From: Clostridiales bacterium
GTDB lineage: Bacteria; Bacillota; Clostridia; Saccharofermentanales; Saccharofermentanaceae
DNA: 64,000 nt
Direction of reading: 5' to 3'
Assembly (NCBI GenBank): GCA_017552455.1
Contig: JAFZPX010000017.1
Location: 1 to 64,000, forward strand
Both the position numbers and the translations under genes were made by a program. The notes beneath the pieces are model-generated. The model made no database searches, was not told the DNA's origin, and saw nothing but the letters and a program-made list of their open reading frames with translations. Positions 24,338-35,700 of this stretch are shown piece by piece. The number at the start of each line of letters is the position of its first letter. Within the stretch, counting starts at the first letter, position 1.

Positions 24338-25849
24338 ATGAAGATTTTGGTTGGTGCGGTTGTGCCTGCCGGAATTCAGGCAACATTTTTGATACCCGCG
24401 ATCTTGATCGCTATCGCAGTTATTCTGCTGATCATCATTATCGCAACGAGCTATGTAAAGGCTCCGCCGAACAAGGCATACATCATCACGGGCCTCAAGA
24501 AGAGACCTAAGATCCTTATCGGTAAAGCAGGTCTGAAGCTCCCGTTCCTTGAGAGAAAAGACGAGCTGCTCATCGAGCAGATCTCTATAGATATCAAGAC
24601 GGGCGACTTCGTTCCTACAGCAGACTTCATCGGTGTTAACATCGACGCTGTAGCGAAGGTTCAGATCAGGACAGATGAAGAGGGCATCAAGCTCGCTATG
24701 AAGAACTTCCTCAACATGAGGAGTGAGCAGATCAATGCACAGCTTGTAGATTCTCTGCAGGGTAACATGCGTGAGATCATCGGTACCATTACACTTAAGG
24801 AGCTCTGCAACGACAGAAAGTCCTTCGGTGATCAGGTACAGGAGAAGGCTCAGGTAGACATGAACAATCTGGGTATCCAGATCATCTCCTGCAACATCCA
24901 GCATGTAGAAGATAAGAACGATCTTATTACAGCTCTTGGTCAGGACAACATGGCTACGATCCAGAAGACAGCATCCATTGCTAAGGCAAATGCTGAGAGG
25001 GACGTAGCGATCGCTCAGGCAGAGGCTGCCAAGGAAGCCAACGATGCGAAGGTTTCTTCTGAGACAGAGATTGCTATTAAGCAGAATGAACTGTCTATCA
25101 AGAGATCCGAACTCCAGGTTATCCAGGATACAAAGCAGGCTGAAGCAGACGCCGCTTACAAGATCCAGGAGCAGGCTCAGAGAAAGTCTATCGAGGTAGC
25201 AAACTCCGAAGCTGATATTGCAAAGCAGGAGAAAGAGATCGAGCTGAAGATGAAGGAAGCTCAGGTCCGCGAGCAGGCTCTCGACGCAGAGATCAAGAAG
25301 CAGGCCGACGCTGAGCGTTATCGTCAGCAGCAGATGGCAGAGGTCGAGCTGTTCAAGAGACAGAAAGAAGCTGAGGCTCGTAAGTATGAGCTTGCACAGC
25401 AGGCTGAGGCTAAGAAGATCCAGGCTGAAGCAGACCTTATCGCGATGCAGAAGGAAGCTGAAGGTATTCGTGCCAAGGGTGAAGCAGAAGCTGATGCAAT
25501 CCGTGCAAAGGCAGAAGCTGAGGCCATCGGTATCGATAAGAAGGCTGAGGCAATGCAGAAGTACGGCGAAGCAGCCGTCATCGAGATGCTCTGTAAGATG
25601 TATCCTCTCGTAGCTGAGGCTATTGCAAAGCCTCTTGCAAACATCGATTCCATTACGATGTATGGCGAGGGCAATACAGCCAAGATGACAGAGGATATCA
25701 CAAAGTCCTTCAAGCAGACGATCGACGGTATCGGCGACAGCCTCGGAATCGATCTTTCATCCGTAATCGGATCCTTCGCAGGCACAAAGCTTGCAGGTAC
25801 ACCCGGACTCGGACTGAAGGCTGAGACAAACAATAACGCAGAGGGCTAA
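24338..25849 (+). CDS. floT: Flotillin-like SPFH membrane scaffold protein
   Basis: A 503-aa protein. The membrane segment is at about residues 17-38, followed by the flotillin SPFH domain beginning YVKAPPNKAYIITGLKKRPK and running to about 200. A long charged coiled coil (200-430) is rich in Ala-Glu-Ala repeats such as AKAEAEAIGIDKKAEAMQ, and a glycine-containing tail follows. Length and order match bacterial FloT/YuaG, which organises membrane microdomains. TAGGAGAAAAGTT precedes the ATG and a strong terminator follows. It is divergent from the FtsX operon and is the second SPFH protein of the window. Confidence 0.94.
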   Translation: MKILVGAVVPAGIQATFLIPAILIAIAVILLIIIIATSYVKAPPNKAYIITGLKKRPKILIGKAGLKLPFLERKDELLIEQISIDIKTGDFVPTADFIGVNIDAVAKVQIRTDEEGIKLAMKNFLNMRSEQINAQLVDSLQGNMREIIGTITLKELCNDRKSFGDQVQEKAQVDMNNLGIQIISCNIQHVEDKNDLITALGQDNMATIQKTASIAKANAERDVAIAQAEAAKEANDAKVSSETEIAIKQNELSIKRSELQVIQDTKQAEADAAYKIQEQAQRKSIEVANSEADIAKQEKEIELKMKEAQVREQALDAEIKKQADAERYRQQQMAEVELFKRQKEAEARKYELAQQAEAKKIQAEADLIAMQKEAEGIRAKGEAEADAIRAKAEAEAIGIDKKAEAMQKYGEAAVIEMLCKMYPLVAEAIAKPLANIDSITMYGEGNTAKMTEDITKSFKQTIDGIGDSLGIDLSSVIGSFAGTKLAGTPGLGLKAETNNNAEG

Positions 25850-25906
25850 CAAAAAACAAACTAAAACACGTACCTCTTGAATAAGGGCCCTCATAAACAC
25901 ACACTG

Positions 25907-25939
25907 GCGGCAGATCGGAAACGGTCTGCCGCTTCTTTT
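25907..25939 (+). terminator. Rho-independent terminator after floT
   Basis: GCGGCAGA and TCTGCCGC make an 8-bp perfect stem around TCGGAAACGG, followed by TTCTTTTC. Confidence 0.85.
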
Positions 25940-26033
25940 CGAGGCGGAAATCCACCAAAGTGATCCACCAAAATCGCGTTTCGAAGCGAAAAAAGGGGAA
26001 TTTTCTGTGGACAAGGGGCAAAACCTGTAGTAA

Positions 26034-26061
26034 CCTATTATTGAACGTGTTCAATAATAGG
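26034..26061 (+). promoter_or_regulatory. 28-bp palindromic operator of the TetR gene
   Basis: CCTATTATTGAAC-GT-GTTCAATAATAGG is a perfect palindrome with 13-bp arms. It ends eight bases before the TetR ATG and includes part of its ribosome-binding site, so autorepression is expected. Confidence 0.85.
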
Positions 26062-26069
26062 TGTTAATT

Positions 26070-26648
26070 ATGAAGAAAGACGAGAAACTACAGTTAACAA
26101 AAGACAAGCTTCTGGACGCGACCTTCGAGCTTATGGAGGCTTCCGAGGACCCGCTCGCGGTAACTTCGAGGCAGATCGCGGCGAAGGCTGACGTAAAGCC
26201 CGCCATGATCAACTACTGCTTCGGCTCCCGCGAGAACCTTATCTACCAGACTTTCCAGAACAGGTACTTAAACTTCCTCGGGAGCGCGGATGTGGAGCAG
26301 ATTTTGAACTCGGATCTGCCCCTGAGGGAGGTTCTGAAGAAGCTTCACTATGCTGTAGCCGAGTGCCTTGTGCAGAATCACAAGTTCACGCAGGCAGTGA
26401 CGGCTTTTGTCCTATTCAAAAGGGATCTCGGACAGGAATCTTTCAGTTTTAACTATGTTAAAAAGCATTTCGAGGGCAGAAAAACGGACGCGGAGTGCAA
26501 GCTCATCGCGTACGAGATGTCCACCATGATGCAGCTCATAATTTACAGGAAAGAAGACATCAAACGTGACTTCGGGATCGACCTCGACGACCCAGAGCAG
26601 CTTCGTCACTACATCGACATGAGGATCGACCTCTTACTTGGCTTATGA
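26070..26648 (+). CDS. TetR-family transcriptional regulator
   Basis: A 192-aa repressor. The N-terminal helix-turn-helix spans about 10-55: LTKDKLLDATFELMEASEDP, then TSRQIAAKADVKPAMINYCF and GSRENLIYQTF. The C-terminal ligand domain is helical with no recognisable family. ATG 26070 is used; a GTG three codons upstream lies inside the operator. It overlaps the following RPH-like gene by four bases (ATGA), so it almost certainly controls that enzyme. The ligand may be the enzyme's substrate. Confidence 0.92.
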   Translation: MKKDEKLQLTKDKLLDATFELMEASEDPLAVTSRQIAAKADVKPAMINYCFGSRENLIYQTFQNRYLNFLGSADVEQILNSDLPLREVLKKLHYAVAECLVQNHKFTQAVTAFVLFKRDLGQESFSFNYVKKHFEGRKTDAECKLIAYEMSTMMQLIIYRKEDIKRDFGIDLDDPEQLRHYIDMRIDLLLGL

Positions 26649-28918
26649 TTTATCCGCTTAACAACATACGTGAAGACAAGCTTCGTTACGCAGGCGGCAA
26701 GGCGCGTTCCCTGTCGCATATGTTCACGCACACTAAGATCAGGATCCCCGAGGGCTATGTGCTTCTTGCAGGGGAGACGGCCACTGTCACGGACCTCGAG
26801 AAGCTTAGTAAGAGCTGTACCTACGCGGTGCGCTCCTCCGCGATAAGCGAAGACGGCGAGAATGCTTCCTATGCGGGGCAGTACGAGACAGTAACGGACG
26901 TGAAGTTCGAAGACATTCCTGAAGCCATAAAGACAGTGCAGACCTCTGCTCGAAATGAGCGCGTACAGGCCTACGCAGACGGCACTGAGGGAGTTGCCGT
27001 TGTAATTCAGAGGTTCGTGAAGCCTGAATTTGCAGGCGTTGTGTTCACTTCGGACGTGATTACGGGCAAGGACGAGGAGCTTGTGGGAAACTACGTGCGC
27101 GGCGAGGGCGAACAGCTCGTGTCGGGTGCGGCAAATGCCGAAGAATTCAGGATTAACGCGATAAAGTACGCTTATAGCGGCCCTGCGGAGTTTGCGCCTT
27201 ATGCTAAGAAGCTCGGCAAGTACTGCCAGGAGATTCGCAGGTTGTATGGGATGCCGATGGACATCGAGTGGGCGGTAAGCGGCGGTGTCGTTTACATCCT
27301 GCAGGCGCGCCCGATAACGACTTTAAGAAGGCTTGATCCAGAGACATATGAAGTCAACGGCACGAAGTCGGGGTATAAGCTTCTGACGAGGACGAATGTG
27401 GGCGAGATCTTTATGAAGCCGGTGTCGCCCATGACTTTCAGCGTTCTTGAGAAGATTAACGATATGCTCGGGCTGCCGGACTGGCTTGATAACATAAATG
27501 GTCAGGCCTACATGAACATCTCCGTGATGTGCTCGATTGCGGTTGCTTTCGGAAAGACGCGCGAGGAGGCATTCGAGGCGATGAAGGAGCTCGCGGGCAA
27601 CGTTCCCGAGGGCATAGAGGTGCCGATCTCGCCGTTCGATAAGAAGGCTTTCTGGGGCAAGATGAAGGTGCTGTTCTTCCCGAAGGAGAAGTGCAAGCTC
27701 ACCAAGAAGCAGAAGCGCGAGATGGTGCGCGACCTGCCGGATATCGCGAGGGCGAAGATCGAGCAGATACGCGCGGTTCAGAGCAACGAGGAGCTGCTGA
27801 GGCTTTGGGATAACGAGCTGCTTCCGCAGGTGAAGGATTGTTTTGCATCGATTCTGGGCGTGTGCGGAACGCAGATGGTGCCGCTGTTCGGAACGCGTAA
27901 GAAGATAGCGAAAGTCGCGGGTGAGCAGATGGCGGACCGCTTGTGCGGCGGGTGTTTGGGCGTGGTCGAGAGCATGAAGCCGATGCTTCTGATCGACGAT
28001 GTTATCGCCGGCAGGCTTTCTAAAGAGGAATATGTGAAGATTTGCGGCCACAGAAGTCCTTCCGAGATGGAGCTGATGTCGCCGAGACCCTATGAGGATC
28101 CTTCGTTCCCGGATAACGTTATCGAGGAAAGAAGGGCGAGCGGCGTCGATATGTATGCGATGCTCGAGACCCAGAATAAGGCGTACGAGGAGGCTTTGGC
28201 CGAGTTTAAGGCGAAGTACCCGGGGAAGAGTAAGTGGATAGATAAGCAGGTGAAGGGCTTCGCGGGGGCGAATGCTTTTCGCGAGGAGATACGAAGCAAA
28301 GGTGTGTATATCTTCTGCGTTTTCAGGGAGTTCCTACTGCGTGCGGGGGTGCTGAACGGGCTCGGAGATGACGTGTTTACGTTCATGTGGGACGAGCTGT
28401 TCGAGAGCCTTCGTGCGGGGAAGATGCCGCTTGAGATGCTTCGCAGGAGGCGCGAGACCTATGAGGGATACCTTAAATACCCGAATTTCCCGAATATCGT
28501 GATGGGCAGATTCGAGCCGGATGAGTGGGTGAAGGACCCTGACAGGCGTGCGGACTATTATGTGCAGGACATGAAGGCACGTCCTGCTGCGGACGGTGAT
28601 ATTAAAGGCTTTGCGAGTGCTGCAGGCAAGGTTCGCGGACGCGTAGTCGTGATCGACAGTGTCGATAATATCGGGCTTATTAAGCAGGGTGACATCCTGG
28701 TGACGACGGCTACAAATATCGGCTGGACGCCCGCGTTCTCGAAGGTGTCGGCGATCGTGACGGATATCGGTGCGCCGCTGTCTCATGCGGCGATCGTGGC
28801 GCGTGAGTTCGGTATTCCCGCTGTTGTAGGGTGCGGAAACGCGACGATGCTGCTTAAGACGGGCGATGAGGTCGAGGTTGACGGCGCCGCGGGTGTTGTA
28901 AGGAAGGTGCACATGTGA
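26645..28918 (+). CDS. PEP-synthase-like phosphotransferase, rifampin phosphotransferase architecture
   Basis: A 757-aa enzyme. The N-terminal ATP-grasp domain of the PPDK family has GGKARSLSHM, YAVRSSAISEDGENASYAGQ and the QARPITT end near residue 225. A variable middle domain (about 240-655) follows, then a swivelling phosphohistidine domain with His714 in GAPLSHAAIVAREFGIPAV. The C-terminal PEP/pyruvate barrel of true PEP synthase is absent, as in rifampin phosphotransferases, which use ATP to phosphorylate rifamycins. The middle domain, which sets the substrate, cannot be assigned by eye. Co-transcription with a TetR regulator supports inducible detoxification, but an unrelated substrate is possible. 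Confidence 0.82.
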   Translation: MIYPLNNIREDKLRYAGGKARSLSHMFTHTKIRIPEGYVLLAGETATVTDLEKLSKSCTYAVRSSAISEDGENASYAGQYETVTDVKFEDIPEAIKTVQTSARNERVQAYADGTEGVAVVIQRFVKPEFAGVVFTSDVITGKDEELVGNYVRGEGEQLVSGAANAEEFRINAIKYAYSGPAEFAPYAKKLGKYCQEIRRLYGMPMDIEWAVSGGVVYILQARPITTLRRLDPETYEVNGTKSGYKLLTRTNVGEIFMKPVSPMTFSVLEKINDMLGLPDWLDNINGQAYMNISVMCSIAVAFGKTREEAFEAMKELAGNVPEGIEVPISPFDKKAFWGKMKVLFFPKEKCKLTKKQKREMVRDLPDIARAKIEQIRAVQSNEELLRLWDNELLPQVKDCFASILGVCGTQMVPLFGTRKKIAKVAGEQMADRLCGGCLGVVESMKPMLLIDDVIAGRLSKEEYVKICGHRSPSEMELMSPRPYEDPSFPDNVIEERRASGVDMYAMLETQNKAYEEALAEFKAKYPGKSKWIDKQVKGFAGANAFREEIRSKGVYIFCVFREFLLRAGVLNGLGDDVFTFMWDELFESLRAGKMPLEMLRRRRETYEGYLKYPNFPNIVMGRFEPDEWVKDPDRRADYYVQDMKARPAADGDIKGFASAAGKVRGRVVVIDSVDNIGLIKQGDILVTTATNIGWTPAFSKVSAIVTDIGAPLSHAAIVAREFGIPAVVGCGNATMLLKTGDEVEVDGAAGVVRKVHM

Positions 28919-28952
28919 TACAAACAATTAGACCGTTTTACGGAGGTATCAC

Positions 28953-29558
28953 ATGAGTCCCGAGAGAATCAAAACAGTACGTAACCACATGATAATCGCA
29001 AGCATCCTGCTCCTTCTTATCGGAGTGGCGTTTATTGCTTGGCCGGACGAGGCTGCAAGGATCCTGGCACGTGCGACGGCTCTCATTATCATCGGTGTGA
29101 GTGTGTTCGAACTGATTCTGTTCTTTATCGGGAAACATAAGGGAATCGTTGATGTTCCTGCAATCATATCGGGCGTGCTGCTCGGTGCGCTGGGCATTTA
29201 TCTGCTGATCCAGCCTGATACAATGCTCAATTTCTTCAATATCATCTTCGGAATCATTATCCTGATCATTGGTCTGGACCACCTGTTCCAGGCGATTTTC
29301 ATCATCAGACACATAAGAAGCCTGTGGTGGGTGTCCCTTATCGTGGGCGTCGCTGCGATAGGTTTGGGTGTGCTGATCCTTGTAAATCCGTTCTCTGCGG
29401 TAAGGACAGCTATGGTAATCGTTGGTATCACGATGGTTGTCGAGGCTCTCGGAGGCTTTTGGAACCTGCCCGCGCTCAAGGCTAAGCCCGGTGCTGTAAG
29501 CAAGGATGCAAGCTCTGTAGGCTCTACAGGCAGCGCTGATGAGGATATTAACGCGTAA
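28953..29558 (+). CDS. DUF308 / HdeD-like membrane protein
   Basis: A 201-aa integral membrane protein with six helices of about 20 residues in the paired pattern of the DUF308/HdeD family. Glycine-rich turns recur (SGVLLGALGIYLLIQP, then IVGVAAIGLGVLILVNP). A soluble tail of about 25 residues follows. HdeD is linked to acid resistance in Escherichia coli; the role in Gram-positives is unclear. TACGGAGGTATCAC gives a good ribosome-binding site. It lies 34 bases after the RPH-like gene and may share its transcript. Confidence 0.87.
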   Translation: MSPERIKTVRNHMIIASILLLLIGVAFIAWPDEAARILARATALIIIGVSVFELILFFIGKHKGIVDVPAIISGVLLGALGIYLLIQPDTMLNFFNIIFGIIILIIGLDHLFQAIFIIRHIRSLWWVSLIVGVAAIGLGVLILVNPFSAVRTAMVIVGITMVVEALGGFWNLPALKAKPGAVSKDASSVGSTGSADEDINA

Positions 29559-29625
29559 TTTGTTTTTTGACAGAAGCACCATTTTGACCGTAACAATTTA
29601 GTCATCAATTTAACATTAATTTTAT

Positions 29626-29654
29626 TTGACTACCCACAACCTCGCGTCTATAGT
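29626..29654 (+). promoter_or_regulatory. Promoter of the giant prepilin gene
   Basis: TTGACT (29626-29631) and TATAGT (29649-29654) have an ideal 17-base spacer. Transcription would start near 29661, giving a leader of about 65 bases. Confidence 0.75.
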
Positions 29655-29724
29655 GAAGTTAATAATAGATTAATGTGTCCTAGTGTCGGATTCTGTCTTC
29701 ACGGGGCACACTCTAGGAGGGGAC

Positions 29725-32700
29725 ATGAGGGTTACGAAGAAAACATCTTCAATCGCCACAGCAAGACGCGCACGCCGCGGCTTTACATTGGTCGAGCTCA
29801 TCGTTGTCCTCACGATCCTCGCGATACTTGCTGCGATCGGTGTGGCTAGTGCGGTTCGCTACATTGACCGCTCGAGATTTGAAGAGAACTCACAGAGTGC
29901 TGTAACTGTATATCAGGCGGCGCAGACAGCCATTTCTCAGAAGATCGAGAATGGAACCATAAGCAGTTGGGTAGAAGGTTTGAATGGTTTTTCTCCTGCC
30001 GAGATCTCATACCTCAACAATCAGGCGCAGGATAACCTTTCTGTTCATCATACAGTAGCACTCACATATAACCCCAATAATCCTAACAAAGCAGTCGAGG
30101 GGACAGAAGATAAGAAGCTTCATGATCTTCTTACCAGCTGCTTTTATGATCAGACGATATTCAGTGGAACAATATCCGTAGTCTTTGATGTCAGTGCTAC
30201 ATATGGCAATGGAACGATCTACTATTCTGCGAATGTTATTTCTGCCTTCTACAGCAAGCAGAATAATGCGACTACGGGTTGGCAGGCAGATTTCTGTAAC
30301 CATTCAGGCCACGAAGGATATATTGATGAAGAGCCTTGGAAGAGTCTTCCTTGTACAGACTACAATTGCAGAAGAGATACAACTCGCGTCGGTTATTTTA
30401 ACGGTCTCGAATCGTCCATTGTCGGATCGGTAGTTCTTCCTCAGGCAGATTCCGATCTGGTTGCTGATGTAACGCTTCGTAACAGCGAGACCCTTGATAT
30501 CAACTGGGTCGTATTCAGTTCTCATTCATCTACTGATGAGTTTGACCTTAACTTCTACGATAATATCGGTTCTGGAACAGATCCTCTCATCACCATAACC
30601 GTTGATGAGAAGACCATTAATGACGCGGCTCTTACACAGACATCTACAGTTTATGAGCGTGTGACGATGACGAGTGAAGGCGTTGCATACGATATGAATA
30701 TAACCAGAACCTCTCGGCAGGGAGTGGCTTCGTTCGAAGTTACCCAAAGCGATGGTACAACTGTTACATATGAGTTCCCCGTAACGAAGACGACAGTAAC
30801 GGGTGACGCTCGTGCTTCAGTTACTGAATATGCTAATCCCATGACCGGCTATACCGTATATACTCTGTCGTTAGACTGTATGATGACTCGTAATGATTAT
30901 CAGGTTAACGCCGACGCCATGTATGACTCTTCGAGATTATTCGCTAATCCCACCAATATCTATGCTGAGTTAGTAGCAGATGGAAAGGATCCGATCGTCG
31001 CTACCAGAGCTATAGACGATCCTGTTCATTTCACCGGGGTTGAGCGAGTTTACTTTAGAGACGGCGGCCATACAGCTTATTGTTATAACTTAAACGACGG
31101 TCAGAAGGCCGGATTGGACACTGATGATAGATGCGTAGTCAACACGTTGTTTGGTGACCTTCAGTATGGCGATGATCTTAATGGTATCCGCGGTAGTTTT
31201 GCAGGTGCTGTAAGCAACAATCAGACTGTAACGGCTATAATCACTTCGTACAGACATTTGTCGAACATTCGCAGGATAACTGATAATAACAACAAACATC
31301 ACTTCAATTACCTCATTGCCAGGGATCTTAACTGGTATATCCCCGGAACAGCCACGACGATGCCGGTAAGCGAAGTTAAGGTATTCGCGTCGTCAACAAA
31401 CAGCAACAGAGGACTGCTTGGATATACCGGTTATTATTATCATTCTCCGGTAGAGAACGGATCAATAAGGATAGTATCATTCCCTGCTATTCAGGAGCTT
31501 AAGGGTAATGCTGTTTTGTCTGCGGCTGTTCGTACAGATACCGGCACGGGACTGTATTCTATCAACAATGTCCAGATGCGACTTGCTTCGTTCTGGACCG
31601 GCACAGATCAGGGATATGGCCTTATCTGTAAGAACTTAGGTAAGATAACGAATATTGTTACGAATAGCTTGAATCTGGTAATGGTCAATGTTACTGACGG
31701 TTCTGCGAATGACTACGGCAGTATTTGTCCTAATTCTGTTCAGCTTACAGAGACTTCTGTTAACCGCCCGAAATCCGGAGATGGAAGAAACAAGGACTTT
31801 GACGATAAACCGATAGGTGGTCTTGTCGGTCTTAATCAGGGAACGGTCGGTATTGATAATGATGCTGTGATCATTATGAATAATCCTATAGTAATGGGTG
31901 GCCGTTATTGGTCGATCATGAAGTTCATGAAAGGCATCGGCGGTGTAATCGGAAAGAATGAAGGAAATAACGGCTTACTTAACGGAACAATAGAGGTTAA
32001 TGGATCTTTCGCTATTGTCGGTCATACATATGTCGGCGGAATAATCGGACACAGCAAGACTAATACTGTTAATGCGAGATTCATTGTTAATGGAGCTAAT
32101 CCTGCGGATGTTCCTGCAAGCAATATCGGAGTACTGCCAAGAGAGAGTAATTATACTTCCGGTTCGATGTCATGCTCCGTGGTATCATGGAATACTTCTG
32201 CCGGAGCCATCGGCTATCTCGAGAATGCTGCGCTCACATATAATATTAGCAACAAATTCGCATCTGTTTCTAATTCTGATGCTGATACGGGTTCGTTCTC
32301 GTTTATCAATCAGGATAATTTCGACTATATAATCGATGTTACTCTTCCGACAAATTCGCTCCTGATAAGCTTCGGAAACGGAAGTAGTTATGATGTTAAC
32401 GAGTCACGAAGACTGGGCAATGGCGGTGCAGTCGGTTATATGCGTGACTGTAATGTTAATAATGTCGCTGCGGGTGAGTATGTAAGTATCAGAGTACATA
32501 ATTATGGCAAGATCCTAATCGCCACTACTAATCTGGATACGGGTCACCCTAATGTAACGCTTATTTCAAGCGGTGGTGCGGTTGGACGAGATGAGAACAG
32601 TCGGGTTGATACTGTTTTTGTCAATGTTATTAATGAGCCGGGCTCGCAGATTGGAAATGTAAGTTCGCATAACATATTGTCAAGTTGCGGCGGTGCATAC

Positions 32701-35700
32701 GGTTATATTGAAGGTTCGGAACATGACGGCAGAACGTATGCGGTAAGCGTTATCAACCGAGGAACATACATCCGAGCTGAAGGCGGAGCCGAAGGTTATG
32801 GTGCCGGTGGTGCTGTCGGCGGCATAGGTTCTGATTTCGACGGCTGCTACTATATTAATGTTAATAACGCATTAGGAATCGGAACTGCCCCCAGAATAAC
32901 TGATATTGGAGATCATGGTGCCGATGTTTACGATGGTGCCGGCGGTGCTATTGGAAGTATGTACCGTGCGAACTCTTCAATTATGGCAAGTTCTGTTATT
33001 TATGCAGAGAATCACGGATCTGTCACGGGTGATTATCATGTCGGCGGAGCGATAGGTAATGCATCATCTAATTTGGGTAAGATTTATTCTAATAATGTAA
33101 ACGCTACCATTTCAGGAAATGACTTCATTGGTGGCGCTATCGGATATGAGTTAGCCTCTCAGTCCGGTACGGTTCAGTCGATCTTGGCTAATACAACAGT
33201 AAGCGGAGCGGACTTTATCGGCGGTGCTGCAGGATCATTGCAGGAATACAATGCCGGTTCAGTTACTACTGTTGTCAACGGTTCTTCATCCGTAATAGGT
33301 ACAGGCTCCTTTGTAGGTGGTGTATGCGGAGAGACTCTTAGAACTGTAGCGGATGCTACATATACATCAGTTACTCTTAAGAGAGGCAGTAATTCGACAT
33401 CCGTTCCCAGTCTTACTGTTACGGGTGGCGGTTCTTCGATAGCTGTTGGCGGTGCAGTTGGTATGCTTCGTGCACAGAACTGTGCAAACTACTGTAACGT
33501 TACAATGCCTTCGACAGAAGGAATAATCTTCAATATTGATGGTGGAGAGTGTGTTGGCGGCGCTGTCGGCGAGATTCGTTCATCTACGGCCGGAGCTTCC
33601 CATTCATCTGCTGAATCCCTCGCAGGTGATATTAAGGCTTATGATGAATACGTAAAGGTCGATGTAGTGCTTCGTTCTGAGTCACATATCATCGGTACCG
33701 GTGCTAATGTTGGCGGTGCAGTCGGTCTTGTTAATTCACAGGGTGCCGTATACAGAGAGTCGATTAGTGTAACTGCTGCTTCCGGAACTGCTTCCGGAAC
33801 GGGCATCTCAGGATCTGTGAATGTAGGAGGTGCCGTAGGATTATTTTCAAATTGCTATCCTTCGAACAGCATCACTGTTGATATCAGTGCAGTAAGTGCT
33901 CCGTTTACTATATCTTCGACAGCTTCAGATGCATCAGTTGATGCTAATCTTGGAGGCGCTATAGGAATTGTCAGTTGTGCTGTTGACGGGGATTCAGGAG
34001 TCGGATCCATAACTGTCAGACTTGGAGTTGCAAGCATTACGGCAACCGGATCTAATGTAGGCGGGGCAATTGGAAAGAACAATGTAAGTGTTACGTCCAG
34101 TTCTGCAATAAGTGTTACCTACGGCGGGGCTATTCGGGGATCAGACAGAGTCGGCGGAGCAATCGGGTATAATTTGTCTTCAGTCGGCAGCATATCATCT
34201 TCAGGTACCGGTAGTTCGAGTGGAGTTATCGGTAATGAATGTGTCGGTGGTGCCGTAGGTCTGACAGAGAATAGTATCGCCGGTATATCCGTTACGTTAA
34301 GCGGAGATAATGCAGTTGTTGGTAAGAGGTATGTTGGTGGCGCATTAGGAAGAGTAGGCACTTCCACTGATAATCCGACCATCTCGTCTGTATCTGTAGA
34401 AGTGAATACGGGCAAGCCGGTTTCTCAATCTCAGGCAATAGGTGTAAACGAAGATGCATTTATCGGAGGAGCAATCGGCCAGGTATTAAGAGGAACGGTT
34501 GCAAGTATATCCATAAGCGGATCGGGTGCAAACGTTAATCCGTATTCAGTGAATCCGAGTGCACCTAACAGGAGTGTACCAAACTCAATGCTGGTATCGG
34601 GTGCAGGAAGATCGATCGGCGGAATAATAGGACAGATAGGTGATGAGAACAGTAATACAGGAGCTGTTGTTAACGATATAACGGTTGCCGATAGCATTGG
34701 TATCTGTGTAGTGTCTACTTCAGGCTCAGAAAAGATAGGCGGTTGGATTGGCAGCTGCTATGGCCAGCTTACTGCTGTTTCTTTGCAGAGCAGCACATAC
34801 AGTGTAAAGACAGTTAAAGTGGTTTATTCTTCAGGTGAAGCCGTGGGCGGTTTCTGTGGAATAGTCAGACCAAGTGCAGATTCGCTTCAGGAGCGTGTTT
34901 CGATTAACGGAAGTGTCAGCATAGTTTATTCAGGCGCTTCTGTTACGGGCCTTGCCAGGGTCGGCGGTGCTATTGGTGAGGTTTCCGGCGGAGCCAAGCT
35001 TAGTGGCAGTATTACCGTTGATCTTGATCAGGATATATACGGAAACTTTACGAGCATAGGTGATTATCAAGGGAATACTTCAGATATTTCTCTCTGCTTT
35101 TGTATTGAAGCAGGTGGAGCTGTAGGCTATCTTGACTGTGAAGGTGCGATCTATCGAGTCATCGATGGTAAGGTGGAAGTTAACATTAAGAAGGGAAGCC
35201 GAGTATTTGCCGGAGGAACAAGCCTCGCGGGCAGTACGATAAGTTCTTTTGAGATTGCCGGAGTTGGCGGTGCATATGGACGAGTTGGTTCGATTGATAA
35301 CACAGTAGGTCCATATGTAGGTGCAGAGAATAGTACTGTTCCAAATGATAACAGTCGAAATAATAACAGTAACCAATATTTAATCGTAACTTGTGACAAT
35401 GCCAATTCATATATTTATTCAGCCAGATCGAATGTTGGTGGTTCCATAGGTCACTTGATAAGGGGTTATTTATCATACAGTCGTTCAACGGCCATTGTTG
35501 TCGGCGGCGGAAGCGGACCTAACGGTCTTGGTACAGGACAGGGATGTACGGGAGGATTGATCGGAAGAGCTGATAACGGTCATATCGAGAACTGTATTGT
35601 CGGAGGCCATACATCATATGGTCAGTATATGCGCGGAGAAGAGAATATTTCCGGATTAAATTATGTTGGCGGTTTTATTGGATATTCAGACACCGGAATC

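Noticed and set aside
27323-28051. Long minus-strand ORF inside the RPH-like gene
   Set aside because: Its Leu/His/Arg-rich composition is a codon shadow of the real gene on the plus strand.
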